This document shows, one piece after another, positions 54,455 to 62,519 of a DNA stretch of 64,000 bases; within the stretch, counting starts at the first letter, position 1; each line of letters opens with the position of its first letter. Made by a program: the position numbers and the translations under genes. Source of the DNA: Sinorhizobium mexicanum (lineage in GTDB: Bacteria > Pseudomonadota > Alphaproteobacteria > Rhizobiales > Rhizobiaceae); assembly GCF_013488225.1 (NCBI RefSeq), contig NZ_CP041238.1, forward strand, positions 1,513,501-1,577,500, given 5' to 3'. A model generated the notes under the pieces. That model searched no databases and was not told the origin of the DNA. It saw only the letters and a program-made list of their open reading frames with translations.

Positions 54455-56002
54455 ATGCCCAAGGGCGCTGCCTCAAACCTTCTGTTTCACAATTCCGATT
54501 GGAATTTCGAGACGCTGTCGCGCACCTATGATGCGATCGAAACGATTGCACTGGATGAATTGCATCTCGACGTCTATCCGAATCAACTCGAGATCATCTC
54601 TTCTGAGCAGATGCTCGACGCCTATTCTTCGGTAGGGATGCCGCTGATGTACCAGCACTGGTCCTTCGGCAAGCGCTTCGTTTTCGAGGAACATCTCTAT
54701 CGCAAGGGCCGCCGCGGCCTTGCCTATGAACTGGTCATCAACTCCAACCCCTGCATCACCTATCTGATGGAGGAGAACACCATGGCCATGCAGGCCCTGG
54801 TGACGGCGCACGCGGCCTTCGGCCACAACCACTTTTTCAAGAACAACTATCTGTTCCAGCAGTGGACCGATGCCAGCGCGATCCTGAGCTATATGGAGTT
54901 TGCCAAGAAATACATCACCAAATGCGAGGAGCGGTACGGAACATCCGAGGTGGAGGTCATTCTCGATTCCGCCCACGCACTCATGGATCAGGGCGTCTTC
55001 CGATATCGTCGTCCACCGCGACTTTCGTCCGAAAAGGAGCGGGAGCGCGCCCGCGAGCGGCTCGAATACGAGGAGCAGACCTACAGCGATTTATGGAGAA
55101 CGCTGCCGCCCTCATCGGATGGGCACGACTCCAAGGAGGCCGAGCGCGACGCTTCCGAGCGGAAGAAGGCGCTCAACCTGCCCGAAGAAAATCTGCTCTA
55201 TTTTCTTGAAAAAACCAGCCTGATCCTGGAGCCCTGGCAGCGGGAACTCCTGCGTATCGTGCGCGTCATCGCCCAGTACTTCTATCCACAGCGGCAGACG
55301 AAAGTGATGAACGAGGGATGTGCGACCTTCGTGCACTACACGATCATGAACAGGCTTTTCGATCAGGGCAGGATCAGCGAAGGCTCCATGCTGGAAATGC
55401 TCCACAGCCACTCCAACGTGGTTTTCCAGCCATCCTTCGACGACCCGCGCTTTCCGGGCATCAATCCCTATGCGCTGGGATTTGCCATGATGCAGGACAT
55501 CCAGCGCGTCTGCACGGATCCGACATCGGAAGACCGTGATTGGTTTCCCGAGATCGCCGGCAGCGGCAGATGGCGGGAGACGCTGATCGATGCCTGGGCG
55601 AACCACCGGGATGAGTCCTTCATCCTGCAATATCTGAGCCCTGCATTGATCCGCAAATTCAGGCTGTTCCTATTGACCGACGAGGCCGGCGACAACTACT
55701 GCGAAGTTGCCTCGATCCATAACGAGCGCGGCTATGAGACCATACGCACAGCGCTTGCACGCAGCTATGATGTTGCGGCGAACCAGTCGGACATCCAGGT
55801 CGTGGATGTCGATCTCCTGGGGGACCGCCACCTTCGGCTGCAGCACAACGTGAAGAACGGCATACTCCTGGACGAAGCGAGCCGCGACGCCACGCTCCGT
55901 CACGTGCGCCATCTTTGGGGTTACGACGTCAGCCTCGCCGGCATCGATGCGGAAACCGACGACGTGCTCTATGAGTGCTCGACGGCGCCCACTTCCGAAT
56001 AG
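54455..56002 (+). CDS. spoVR: SpoVR family protein (YcgB type)
   Basis: The 515-residue product matches SpoVR/YcgB: GMPLMYQHWSFGKRF, NPCITYLMEENTMAMQALVTAH, GHNHFFKNNYLFQQW, and KVMNEGCATFVHYTIM near residue 288. The several histidine and cysteine positions resemble a metal-binding fold, but activity is unproven. In Bacillus it affects spore cortex; here the link is to PrkA and YeaH stress functions. It starts two bases after yeaH and ends the operon. No clear terminator was found before the convergent gene. Confidence 0.95.
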   Translation: MPKGAASNLLFHNSDWNFETLSRTYDAIETIALDELHLDVYPNQLEIISSEQMLDAYSSVGMPLMYQHWSFGKRFVFEEHLYRKGRRGLAYELVINSNPCITYLMEENTMAMQALVTAHAAFGHNHFFKNNYLFQQWTDASAILSYMEFAKKYITKCEERYGTSEVEVILDSAHALMDQGVFRYRRPPRLSSEKERERARERLEYEEQTYSDLWRTLPPSSDGHDSKEAERDASERKKALNLPEENLLYFLEKTSLILEPWQRELLRIVRVIAQYFYPQRQTKVMNEGCATFVHYTIMNRLFDQGRISEGSMLEMLHSHSNVVFQPSFDDPRFPGINPYALGFAMMQDIQRVCTDPTSEDRDWFPEIAGSGRWRETLIDAWANHRDESFILQYLSPALIRKFRLFLLTDEAGDNYCEVASIHNERGYETIRTALARSYDVAANQSDIQVVDVDLLGDRHLRLQHNVKNGILLDEASRDATLRHVRHLWGYDVSLAGIDAETDDVLYECSTAPTSE

Positions 56003-56074
56003 ATCATCGTGCCGTTTGCACGCGAGGGCGGCAGAGGATTTGTACCGGCATCATGGTGGCCGGACGAACGGCGG

Positions 56075-56449
56075 TTATTTCGCCGTGCCGTCAGGTGAGG
56101 TTTGCTGCGACGGTCCACCGGTTCCCGACGGAGCTGTAGGACTCCTGTCGGTCGGGGCGGGCTGGCCGTCGGCGGGTGCCGGCGTCTGGTTGCCGACGCT
56201 GCCGGTCTGTTCGGACGACGGAGCAGGCTGAGTCTGCTCAGTTTGTGTCGCCTGATCGCTGTCATTGCTTTCGCCCCAGAGTTCGACGGCGCCCCAGGCA
56301 AGCAGCACGAGAAAAAGTCCACCCGTGAGCACCGCCAGAACACGGAGGCCGAGGCCGCCCGGTCTGGTTTCGCGGGCCGAGAATTCTTCCCTGTCCGCTT
56401 CATGCGTCTTCGAGACCGGATCGCCGCGTTCATCGAGATACTTGGCCAT
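56075..56449 (-). CDS. hypothetical single-span membrane protein with Pro/Gln/Thr-rich tail
   Basis: The 124-residue product has a charged N-terminus (MAKYLDERGDPVSK), one hydrophobic helix at about residues 35-58 (LRVLAVLTGGLFLVLLAWGA) and a low-complexity tail rich in Gln, Thr, Pro, Ser and Gly to the end. The tail would lie in the periplasm. I recognise no domain. GGAG lies eight bases before ATG 56449; the longer frame to 56476 is rejected. Confidence 0.75.
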   Translation of the reverse strand: MAKYLDERGDPVSKTHEADREEFSARETRPGGLGLRVLAVLTGGLFLVLLAWGAVELWGESNDSDQATQTEQTQPAPSSEQTGSVGNQTPAPADGQPAPTDRSPTAPSGTGGPSQQTSPDGTAK

Positions 56450-56536
56450 CAGATAATCTCCATTGATCTCTACCAATGGAGAACGAGGCGGCGATCACAA
56501 TGTTCCGGGTCGCGACGACCTCGTGACAGCTTCGTC

Positions 56537-56640
56537 CTACAGCGCCGCGCATTTATCAGATGTGCAAAGGGACGCTGTAGCACTTTGAAACGCTGCATGT
56601 TTTTATCCCAAATCGGGTAGGATTTAGGGAAACATGCAGT
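56537..56640 (+). repeat. RIME-type paired palindrome (copy 6)
   Basis: Complete unit: CTACAGCGCCGCGC...GACGCTGTAG, linker CACTTTGAAACG, then CTGCATGTTTTTATCC...GGGAAACATGCAG. It lies in the gap between two small minus-strand genes. Confidence 0.75.
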
Positions 56641-56653
56641 AGAACGGCGGGCG

Positions 56654-56914
56654 TCAGGGCGCCCAGCTGTCCTGGACGCTGCGGCGAACGAGCTTGTAGG
56701 AATGGTCCGGCTGAACCTCGTAAGTTTCAAAAACCATCGTCCCTTGATGCATGAAACGGTGCTGTATCATCGTGCCGGGCGCTGCTTGTGTTCTGCGCTC
56801 GGCCGCCTTCTCGCCGTAGGTAAAGCTGCCCGGGAGGGGCTCCAGATCAGGAGAAGCGGTCGTGCATCCGGCCAGGAGCAATGCAACAACAGGTATCAGG
56901 TTCAAGGCCTTCAT
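56654..56914 (-). CDS. small outer-membrane-type lipoprotein, uncharacterised
   Basis: The 86-residue precursor begins MKALNLIPVVALLLAGCTT: a basic residue, a hydrophobic core and lipobox LLAGC with the lipidated Cys17. Position +2 is Thr, so outer-membrane sorting is expected. The mature 70 residues have alternating strands (TMIQHRFMHQGTMVFETYEV, DHSYKLVRRSV) and no known domain. The frame extends to 57019 but AAAGGA before ATG 56914 fixes the start. RIME units flank it. Confidence 0.8.
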   Translation of the reverse strand: MKALNLIPVVALLLAGCTTASPDLEPLPGSFTYGEKAAERRTQAAPGTMIQHRFMHQGTMVFETYEVQPDHSYKLVRRSVQDSWAP

Positions 56915-56962
56915 TTTGTATCCTTTGATGAATCGTATTGTCGTTCGATCCCAACCCGACCA

Positions 56963-57006
56963 TAGCGCTGCGCGTCTTAGCAGACGCGCAAAGGACGCTG
57001 CAGCAG
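56963..57006 (+). repeat. RIME-type half unit (copy 7)
   Basis: Only the first palindrome is present: TAGCGCTGCGCGTC, AGACGCGC, GACGCTGCAG. It lies between the lipoprotein gene and the deformylase-like gene, just past the end of the latter. Confidence 0.65.
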
Positions 57007-57008
57007 GG

Positions 57009-57512
57009 TCAGCGCTCACCTCTGGTCATTTTTTCGAACCGCTTGACGGCGCGTTCGCGCTTTAGCCGGGAAAGGCGTTGCGTCCAGAAAATACCGGAGA
57101 GCTGGTCGATCTCGTGCTGCAGGCAGATCGCCATCAGTCCTTCTGCATATTCTTCCAAGGTTTCGCCGGATAGCGACTGATAGCGCACGCGCACCGCACA
57201 CGGCCGCTCGACTTCCTCTGAAATGCCGGGCATCGAGACGCTGCCTTCGGCATGCCGCATCAGGTCATGGGATTGCCAGATAATCTCCGGATTGGCGAAG
57301 ACCCGCGAGCCGCTTGCCCGATCCAGCTCGATCACCGTCAGCCGTCGCAGAACACCTACATGATTTGCGGTAATGCCGATCCCCGGGGCGGCGTGCATCG
57401 TTTCAAGAAGGTCGCTTGCCAGTTGCCGAAGGTCGCCGTCGAAATGTTTGATCGTTTCGGCTGCGGTGGTGAGCGCCGCGTGCGGAAAACGTACGATGGG
57501 GAGAATAGCCAT
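57009..57512 (-). CDS. peptide-deformylase-like protein with substituted active-site motifs
   Basis: Peptide deformylases remove the formyl group from new proteins with a Cys, His, His-bound metal. The 167-residue product aligns along the whole PDF fold, but all three motifs are altered. Motif 1 is GIGITANH (44-51) where GxGLAAxQ is usual. Motif 2 is EGSVS (89-93), with Ser91 in place of the metal cysteine. Motif 3 is HEIDQ (133-137): the catalytic Glu134 and first His remain, the second metal His is Gln137. At least two of three metal ligands are missing, so classical activity is unlikely. A true def gene must lie elsewhere. Confidence 0.88.
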   Translation of the reverse strand: MAILPIVRFPHAALTTAAETIKHFDGDLRQLASDLLETMHAAPGIGITANHVGVLRRLTVIELDRASGSRVFANPEIIWQSHDLMRHAEGSVSMPGISEEVERPCAVRVRYQSLSGETLEEYAEGLMAICLQHEIDQLSGIFWTQRLSRLKRERAVKRFEKMTRGER

Positions 57513-57649
57513 CCCTGGCCCCTTGTCTCGGCAGGCATCCTTTTCGCTCCTTGATCTACGGCTTTCATATGCGTTTGCAACAGCTTGCGCAAAACTTTCG
57601 TCGGTCCTCTACTCGCACCCTCTGGCCTGTGGACGTCGCGGAAGCTTTG

Positions 57650-57755
57650 CGCTACTGCATGACTTCCGGGATCGGAATCGATCTGAGGATAAAATCACGC
57701 AGCAATTCAAAGCGTTACAGCGACTTTGCGGGGAGGAAAGCGGGGCAGCTGTAGC
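57650..57755 (-). repeat. RIME-type unit, diverged (copy 8)
   Basis: Reverse orientation: GGGATCGGAATCGATCTGAGGATAAAATC for the second palindrome, linker GCAATTCAAAGC and GTTACAGCGAC...GCAGCTGTAG for the first. The rest of the 356-base gap (57513-57868) shows nothing further. Confidence 0.55.
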
Positions 57756-57868
57756 AAGGCAAGACGCCGTTGCTCTCGAGGGTGCGGCGGTCATTTGGAA
57801 TGCACGCTCGCCTTTCGGGATCTTTGACCCAATTGAATCGGGCGGCTTTGTTTTTCGAGGGCGGCTCC

Positions 57869-59287
57869 ATGAGCAATATCGGCGACGACGACCGTTCGGA
57901 AGAAACCACCGCCTATGACGGTTCGGATATCTATGCCGACGACGGCTCTGTGCGCTCCGACTTCCTCATGCATGTCGGTGCGGCGGTTGCCGATCGCGAC
58001 ACGATCTATCTGCGCCAGCACGTCGCCGGCCTTCATGCGTCCGAACTTGGCGATCTTCTGGAAGCTATCCAGCCGGAACAACGGCTGGCGCTCGTCTCTC
58101 TGCTCGGCAAGGAGTTCGATCTAGCGGCGCTGACCGAGGTCGACGAGGCTATTCGTCTCGACATCGTCGAACACCTGCCCAACGAGCAGATCGCCGAGGC
58201 AATCGGAGAGATGGACTCCGACGATGCGGTCTACATTCTGGAGGACCTGGATCAGGAGGATCAGGAGGAGATCCTCGCCAAGTTGCCATTCACCGAACGC
58301 GTTCGGCTGCGTCGCTCGCTCGACTATCCGGAAAGCACCGCCGGCCGGCGCATGCAAACGGAATTCGTCGCGGTGCCGCCGTTCTGGACCGTCGGCCAGA
58401 CGATCGACTATATGCGCGAGGACGAAGACCTTCCCGACAGTTTCACGCAGATCTTCGTCATCGATCCAACGTTCAAGCTTCTTGGAACCGTCGATCTCGA
58501 CCGTGTGCTGCGCACCAAGCGATCGATCAAGGTCGATGCCATCATGCGCGACACCAGCCATGCCATTCCCGCCGAGATGGATCAGGAAGAGGCGGCTCAA
58601 CTGTTCGAGCAGTACGACCTCCTGTCGGCCGCAGTCGTCGACGACAACGAACGATTGGTGGGCGTGCTGACCATCGACGACGTGGTCGACGTGATCCAGG
58701 AAGAAGCGGAGGAGGACCTGCTGCGCCTGAGCGGCGTCGGCGACGAGGAACTGTCGGACTCCGTTGCCGAGGCCTCGCGCTCGCGGGTGCCGTGGCTCTT
58801 CGTCAATTCGATGACGGCCTGCATATCCGCCTCGGTGATCGGCCTTTTCGACGCGACCATCCAGCAGATTGTGGCTCTGGCCATCCTGATGCCGATTGTG
58901 GCCGGCATGGGCGGCAACGCGGGTTCGCAGACCATGACCGTGACCGTCCGTGCGCTCGCGACCCGCGGCCTCGACATTCACAATGCGCCGCGGATCATCC
59001 GCCGTGAAGCCGGCGTGGGGCTCTTGAACGGCATGATTTTCGGGACGTTTATCGGTATGATTGCCGGCCTGTGGTTCCAGGACCCGAATATCGGCGGCAT
59101 TATCGCCACGGCAATGCTGATCAACATGATGGCGGCAGCGCTCGCCGGCATCATGATTCCGCTTCTCCTGGAAAAATCCGGTGCCGACCCGGCCGTTTCG
59201 TCGGCGGTCTTCGTCACCGCGGTCACCGACGTAACCGGTTTCTTCAGCTTTCTCGGCATTGCTACTTGGTGGTTCCACATCACGTGA
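57869..59287 (+). CDS. mgtE: magnesium transporter MgtE
   Basis: MgtE is a dimeric Mg2+ channel gated by its cytoplasmic domain. The 472-residue protein has the acidic superhelical N domain (about 30-145), two CBS domains (about 160-290, with DPTFKLLGTVDLDRVL and DDNERLVGVLTIDDVVDV), a plug helix and five membrane helices with the pore signature PIVAGMGGNAGSQT. The frame runs upstream to 57770, but ATG 57869 after a GAGGG is the start. No Mg2+ riboswitch was seen in the preceding gap. Confidence 0.95.
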   Translation: MSNIGDDDRSEETTAYDGSDIYADDGSVRSDFLMHVGAAVADRDTIYLRQHVAGLHASELGDLLEAIQPEQRLALVSLLGKEFDLAALTEVDEAIRLDIVEHLPNEQIAEAIGEMDSDDAVYILEDLDQEDQEEILAKLPFTERVRLRRSLDYPESTAGRRMQTEFVAVPPFWTVGQTIDYMREDEDLPDSFTQIFVIDPTFKLLGTVDLDRVLRTKRSIKVDAIMRDTSHAIPAEMDQEEAAQLFEQYDLLSAAVVDDNERLVGVLTIDDVVDVIQEEAEEDLLRLSGVGDEELSDSVAEASRSRVPWLFVNSMTACISASVIGLFDATIQQIVALAILMPIVAGMGGNAGSQTMTVTVRALATRGLDIHNAPRIIRREAGVGLLNGMIFGTFIGMIAGLWFQDPNIGGIIATAMLINMMAAALAGIMIPLLLEKSGADPAVSSAVFVTAVTDVTGFFSFLGIATWWFHIT

Positions 59288-59302
59288 CCGCCGGTGCGTT
59301 GT

Positions 59303-59331
59303 TTGACTTTTACGTCAAAGTCAACGATAGT
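59303..59331 (+). promoter_or_regulatory. MerR-type promoter with dyad in the spacer
   Basis: TTGACT (59303-59308) and GATAGT (59326-59331) are separated by exactly 17 bases. The spacer contains TTTACGTCAAAGTCAA (59309-59324), one base from the palindromic ACGT/ACGT pattern reported for LiuR-type MerR regulators. An operator between -35 and -10 is characteristic of MerR control, which suggests autoregulation. Confidence 0.6.
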
Positions 59332-59359
59332 GACGCCTTGGAATTTGATGGGACGGCGC

Positions 59360-59746
59360 GTGAACAAATACTATAGCATCACTGAGCTAACGCGGGAATT
59401 CGGTATCTCAACCCGAACGCTGCGCTTCTACGAGGATGAAGGCCTCATTCATCCGGAGCGCCGCGGCCGCACGCGACTGTTTCGGCCGGCGGACCGTCAT
59501 CTCATCAAGGAAATCCTGCGCGGCCGCCGCATCGGCTTCACCATTGCCGAAATTCGCGAGATCATTCAGGTCTACAAGGATCCGCCGGGCGAGATGGGCC
59601 AGCTCCAGCTTCTGATGACGCGCGTCGAGGAAAAGCGTGAGGAACTGCGGCAGAAACGCAAGGATATCGATGACACGCTCGCCGAGCTCGACAATGTCGA
59701 GGAGGCCTGCTTGACGCGTCTTGCGGAGATCGGCGTCGGCACCTAG
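59360..59746 (+). CDS. MerR-family transcriptional regulator, LiuR-like
   Basis: The 128-residue protein has the winged helix at the N-terminus (YYSITELTREFGISTRTLRF, YEDEGLI), the DNA-recognition wing and a long dimerisation helix (about 80-120). There are no effector cysteines, which argues against metal or redox sensing. The sequence resembles the LiuR-type regulators of branched-chain amino-acid catabolism in proteobacteria. GTG 59360 puts the HTH next to the start as in relatives; ATG 59348 is possible. It is 72 bases after mgtE and has its own operator-bearing promoter. The regulated genes are not in the window. Confidence 0.87.
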   Translation: MNKYYSITELTREFGISTRTLRFYEDEGLIHPERRGRTRLFRPADRHLIKEILRGRRIGFTIAEIREIIQVYKDPPGEMGQLQLLMTRVEEKREELRQKRKDIDDTLAELDNVEEACLTRLAEIGVGT

Positions 59747-59852
59747 CGCATCGGCCCCAAAATCGGAATCGATTTTCGGAAAGCACGATGCGTAGATTCA
59801 AAGACTTACAGCGCCCTTGGTGCGTCCTGAAGGACGCAGGGCGCTGTAATGC
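59747..59852 (-). repeat. RIME-type unit (copy 9)
   Basis: Reverse orientation, starting directly at the MerR stop. AATCGGAATCGATTTTCGG is the second palindrome; TACAGCGCCC...GGGCGCTGTA with the core GTGCGTCCTGAAGGACGC is the first. The core differs from copies 1-3, suggesting another subtype. Confidence 0.6.
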
Positions 59853-59921
59853 ATGTCGCCCAAATAGAGATCTAAAGGGTTTGTTCAAAGGTGGCCGGGC
59901 GCCGCCTTTTTGCTTTCGGCC

Positions 59922-60395
59922 TCAGATCCACCGAGCCGTGCGACGGCAATAGCGTTCGAATTCGAAGCCGAAGCGCGACAGCAGATGCCTCTCTTCATTG
60001 CGGACGACAAAGACGGTCGTCAGCCCGACAGCCGCTATTGCCGCGATAAAAAGCCATGGGTTGGCTGTTATCAACCCGATGCCGATCATCAGCAGCGTGT
60101 AGCCGAGATAGATCGGATTGCGGGTGAAGCGAAAAGGGCCGCAGGTGACGAGGCAGGTGGCGCACCGGGTCGGCAGGATCGCGGTGTGGCGGTCCAGGAG
60201 CGTCTTGACGGCCCACAGGTCGATCGAGATCGCCGCAAAGATCAGTGCGCATCCGGTGAGCCATGCAAGCAAGCCATTTCCGTTCGCTACCGCAAGCGGG
60301 AAGAAGCGGTTGAAAATCAGCGCAGTCAGAGCGGCCGCGCCATAGACCACGGCGGGCCAAGGGAAATTCAGCGGCTTGGCACGATAGGCATTCAT
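59922..60395 (-). CDS. isoprenylcysteine-carboxyl-methyltransferase-like membrane protein
   Basis: The 157-residue product has four or five hydrophobic segments and the ICMT/PEMT-type SAM-binding C-terminus: GPFRFTRNPIYLGYTLLMIG, then VVRNEERHLLSRFGFEFERY and RRTARWI. Bacterial members methylate unknown lipids or proteins; the eukaryotic substrate, prenylcysteine, is not expected here. It starts three bases after the DUF1624 stop, so the two form an operon. Confidence 0.87.
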   Translation of the reverse strand: MNAYRAKPLNFPWPAVVYGAAALTALIFNRFFPLAVANGNGLLAWLTGCALIFAAISIDLWAVKTLLDRHTAILPTRCATCLVTCGPFRFTRNPIYLGYTLLMIGIGLITANPWLFIAAIAAVGLTTVFVVRNEERHLLSRFGFEFERYCRRTARWI

Positions 60396-60398
60396 GTC

Positions 60399-61415
60399 CT
60401 AGTCCCCTGATTGCACGTCCATTGTGCATTGACGGGCGATTCGCGCAATGCGTTCATCGGTATTCACGTTGATCTTGCCCATGTTTAAGTCCTCGAACAG
60501 GCTTTGTTCTTTCAGCCGGTCGAGTGTGCAGCCGCAGAAGGCTTCGCACGGCGCTGCGGGGTCTGCGCGGTTGCAAGCCGCCACGCAGTTTGCGCGGTAG
60601 GCTTGTTCCGGGTCGGGTGCTGCGGCGGGTGCGATCTGGGCAACGAGATAGACGAGGCCGATGAGCAGCGGCTGGTGTACGAGGTATATGGCCAGACTGT
60701 GACGGCCGCCGAAGGCGAGTGGCTCGATCCACAGGTTGCGCGGGCTTCCCTCCGGTTTCGTGGACGCCCCTGGGTTGACGAGCAATGGGTGAAGAAGCTT
60801 GGCCGTTCCGATGCCGACCAGGAAGGGGGCAAGCCAGGGAAGGAGAGGCACGTAGTCGTTCGAACGTGGAACCGTCTCGGAGAGCCCAACCCACCATAGC
60901 AGCGGCACATCGAAGATGGCCGAGCGCAGGTAGAGCGGCGCAGCGAAGGCCGCCGCGGCGGCAACCAAGGAGACGATTGCGGGAAGTGGCAGGAACAGCA
61001 GGCCGACAAGGCTTGCCGCCGCGATCGAATGAAGGATGCCGAAGAAGATGAAAGAATCCGGAAAGGCGAACCACGTCGCGATGCTGATCAGCAGCGCCGC
61101 GCCAGCGATTTTCACGAAGCGGCGCGCAAAGGCACGCGGACGAAAATTTGGTCGCTGGCCGAGTACCAGGCTGTAGCCCGCCAGAAACAGGAAACTGCTC
61201 GCGATGAGGCGGGCGAAAAGCCGCCAGCCGCCCGTCGCTGCCGTCCCCGCCGCCACATAACCGAAGAATTCGAGATCCCAGACGAAATGATAGATCGCCA
61301 TGGCGACCAGCGCCGAACCCCGGAGCCCGTCCAGAAGGGCGATCCGATGACGCTTTCCTATCTCTGGCGGTGCGCGTCGAGTTTCGGTAACCGTTGTTGC
61401 TGTGTTTTCCGACAT
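60399..61415 (-). CDS. DUF1624 (heparan-alpha-glucosaminide N-acetyltransferase-like) protein with cysteine-rich tail
   Basis: The 338-residue protein begins with a charged segment, then a membrane domain of about eight helices with the DUF1624 start RIALLDGLRGSALVAMAIYH, VWDLEFFGY and FLAGYSLVLG. The acetyltransferase role is known only for distant relatives. After the last helix the C-terminus (277-338) has Cys277, 281, 290, 294, 296 and 330 in a C-x3-C-x8-C-x3-C-x-C pattern, unusual for the family. ATG 61415 is used; the longer frame to 61529 is rejected. It precedes the ICMT-like gene. Confidence 0.85.
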   Translation of the reverse strand: MSENTATTVTETRRAPPEIGKRHRIALLDGLRGSALVAMAIYHFVWDLEFFGYVAAGTAATGGWRLFARLIASSFLFLAGYSLVLGQRPNFRPRAFARRFVKIAGAALLISIATWFAFPDSFIFFGILHSIAAASLVGLLFLPLPAIVSLVAAAAAFAAPLYLRSAIFDVPLLWWVGLSETVPRSNDYVPLLPWLAPFLVGIGTAKLLHPLLVNPGASTKPEGSPRNLWIEPLAFGGRHSLAIYLVHQPLLIGLVYLVAQIAPAAAPDPEQAYRANCVAACNRADPAAPCEAFCGCTLDRLKEQSLFEDLNMGKINVNTDERIARIARQCTMDVQSGD

Positions 61416-61542
61416 CGGCTCTTGCCATCCTGTTTTCGCGATAAGTTCGCATGCCCGGCTTGCGCCGGCCACGCGCGGATGTTCTTCAAATGAGGAGCAG
61501 CGCGTATTACTTTGGCGCAGGTCTAGCACCCTGATTCTAGGC

Positions 61543-61587
61543 CATCTTATCCGCTTTCAACGATTCCATTTGAAAGCGGATAAGATG
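61543..61587. repeat. perfect 18-bp inverted repeat
   Basis: CATCTTATCCGCTTTCAA (61543-61560) and its exact complement (61570-61587) flank nine bases. It lies three bases after the DUF599 stop (minus strand) and before the DUF1624 gene. On the minus strand no U-tract follows, so it is a hairpin of uncertain role: terminator-like, processing site or part of a repeat family. Confidence 0.55.
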
Positions 61588-61590
61588 CTT

Positions 61591-62295
61591 CTAGTGCTTG
61601 AGAGCTTCGGACGCTTCCTCGACGAGAGCCTCTCTCGCTTCGGAGAAGAACTGCCGACGGACCAGCACGAAGATGACGAAGCCGGTGAGAACGATGAAAA
61701 CATAGGGGCTGATGAACCAGCCGAGATAACCGATCGACAGGAAGATCGCCCTCAGTCCGGCATTGAAATGCTTCGCCGCCAGGATGTTCATGCGGATTGC
61801 ACGCTCGGCGGCCTGCTCAGCCGCTTGCCGGTCCCGCGTCATGTCCGCCGTCATCGGAATGCCGCCCATCAGGATGGAGCAATAGTTGAACAGGCGATAG
61901 GACCAGCCGAATTTGAAAAAGGAGTAGCCGAAGAGGCAGGTCAGACCGCCGACCTTCAGCTCGAAACCTGTCCGTCCGCCCCGGAAAACCTGGGGAAGGT
62001 CGTTGAAGATCATCTGCACCTGGTCGGTCGCTCCGAGCAATGCGAAACAGCCGCCGAGCGCGAAGATGGTGGTCGAGGCAAAAAAGGCGGTGCCCGCCTG
62101 CAAGCCGGCGATGATCTGCGTGTCGATCATCTTCAGGTCGCGGTTGAGCGAGTTGCGAATCCATCGTCGGCGGTTTTCGTTCATCAGCCGGGTCAGGCTG
62201 ACACGCTTGAATTTGCGCCGGCCGTCGGTTGCCCAGTTGAAGCCGCCCCATAACAGGACGAAGATGCCGAGCGCGATGTAATCATCGAAGGTCAT
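61591..62295 (-). CDS. DUF599 integral membrane protein
   Basis: The 234-residue product has four hydrophobic helices and the DUF599 features MTFDDYIALGIFVLLWGGFN, RRRWIRNSLNRDLKMIDTQI, and LFGYSFFKFGWSYRLFNYCS. The function is unknown; the family is found in bacteria and plants. The frame is open 71 codons further, but ATG 62295 gives the normal N-terminus. A weak ribosome-binding site is the only reservation. Confidence 0.85.
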   Translation of the reverse strand: MTFDDYIALGIFVLLWGGFNWATDGRRKFKRVSLTRLMNENRRRWIRNSLNRDLKMIDTQIIAGLQAGTAFFASTTIFALGGCFALLGATDQVQMIFNDLPQVFRGGRTGFELKVGGLTCLFGYSFFKFGWSYRLFNYCSILMGGIPMTADMTRDRQAAEQAAERAIRMNILAAKHFNAGLRAIFLSIGYLGWFISPYVFIVLTGFVIFVLVRRQFFSEAREALVEEASEALKH

Positions 62296-62519
62296 GCAGG
62301 CGTTTTTGGCATGGCTGTTTGAAAATGCAAGATCGGCGCCGCTGTAGCATTGCCGATTGACGCTGTTCGGCGACGCAGGTGCCCCGTGCTGTTTCAGGGC
62401 ACTGTCGCTTCGACACGATTTTGCCATATTTCGACGTTGCGGCTCTACGCTTTCTTCAGTATGCATGGCGCATGCGCGGGCAACGAGCACCCGCCGGCCT
62501 CGGGGCATTCGGAGACATC

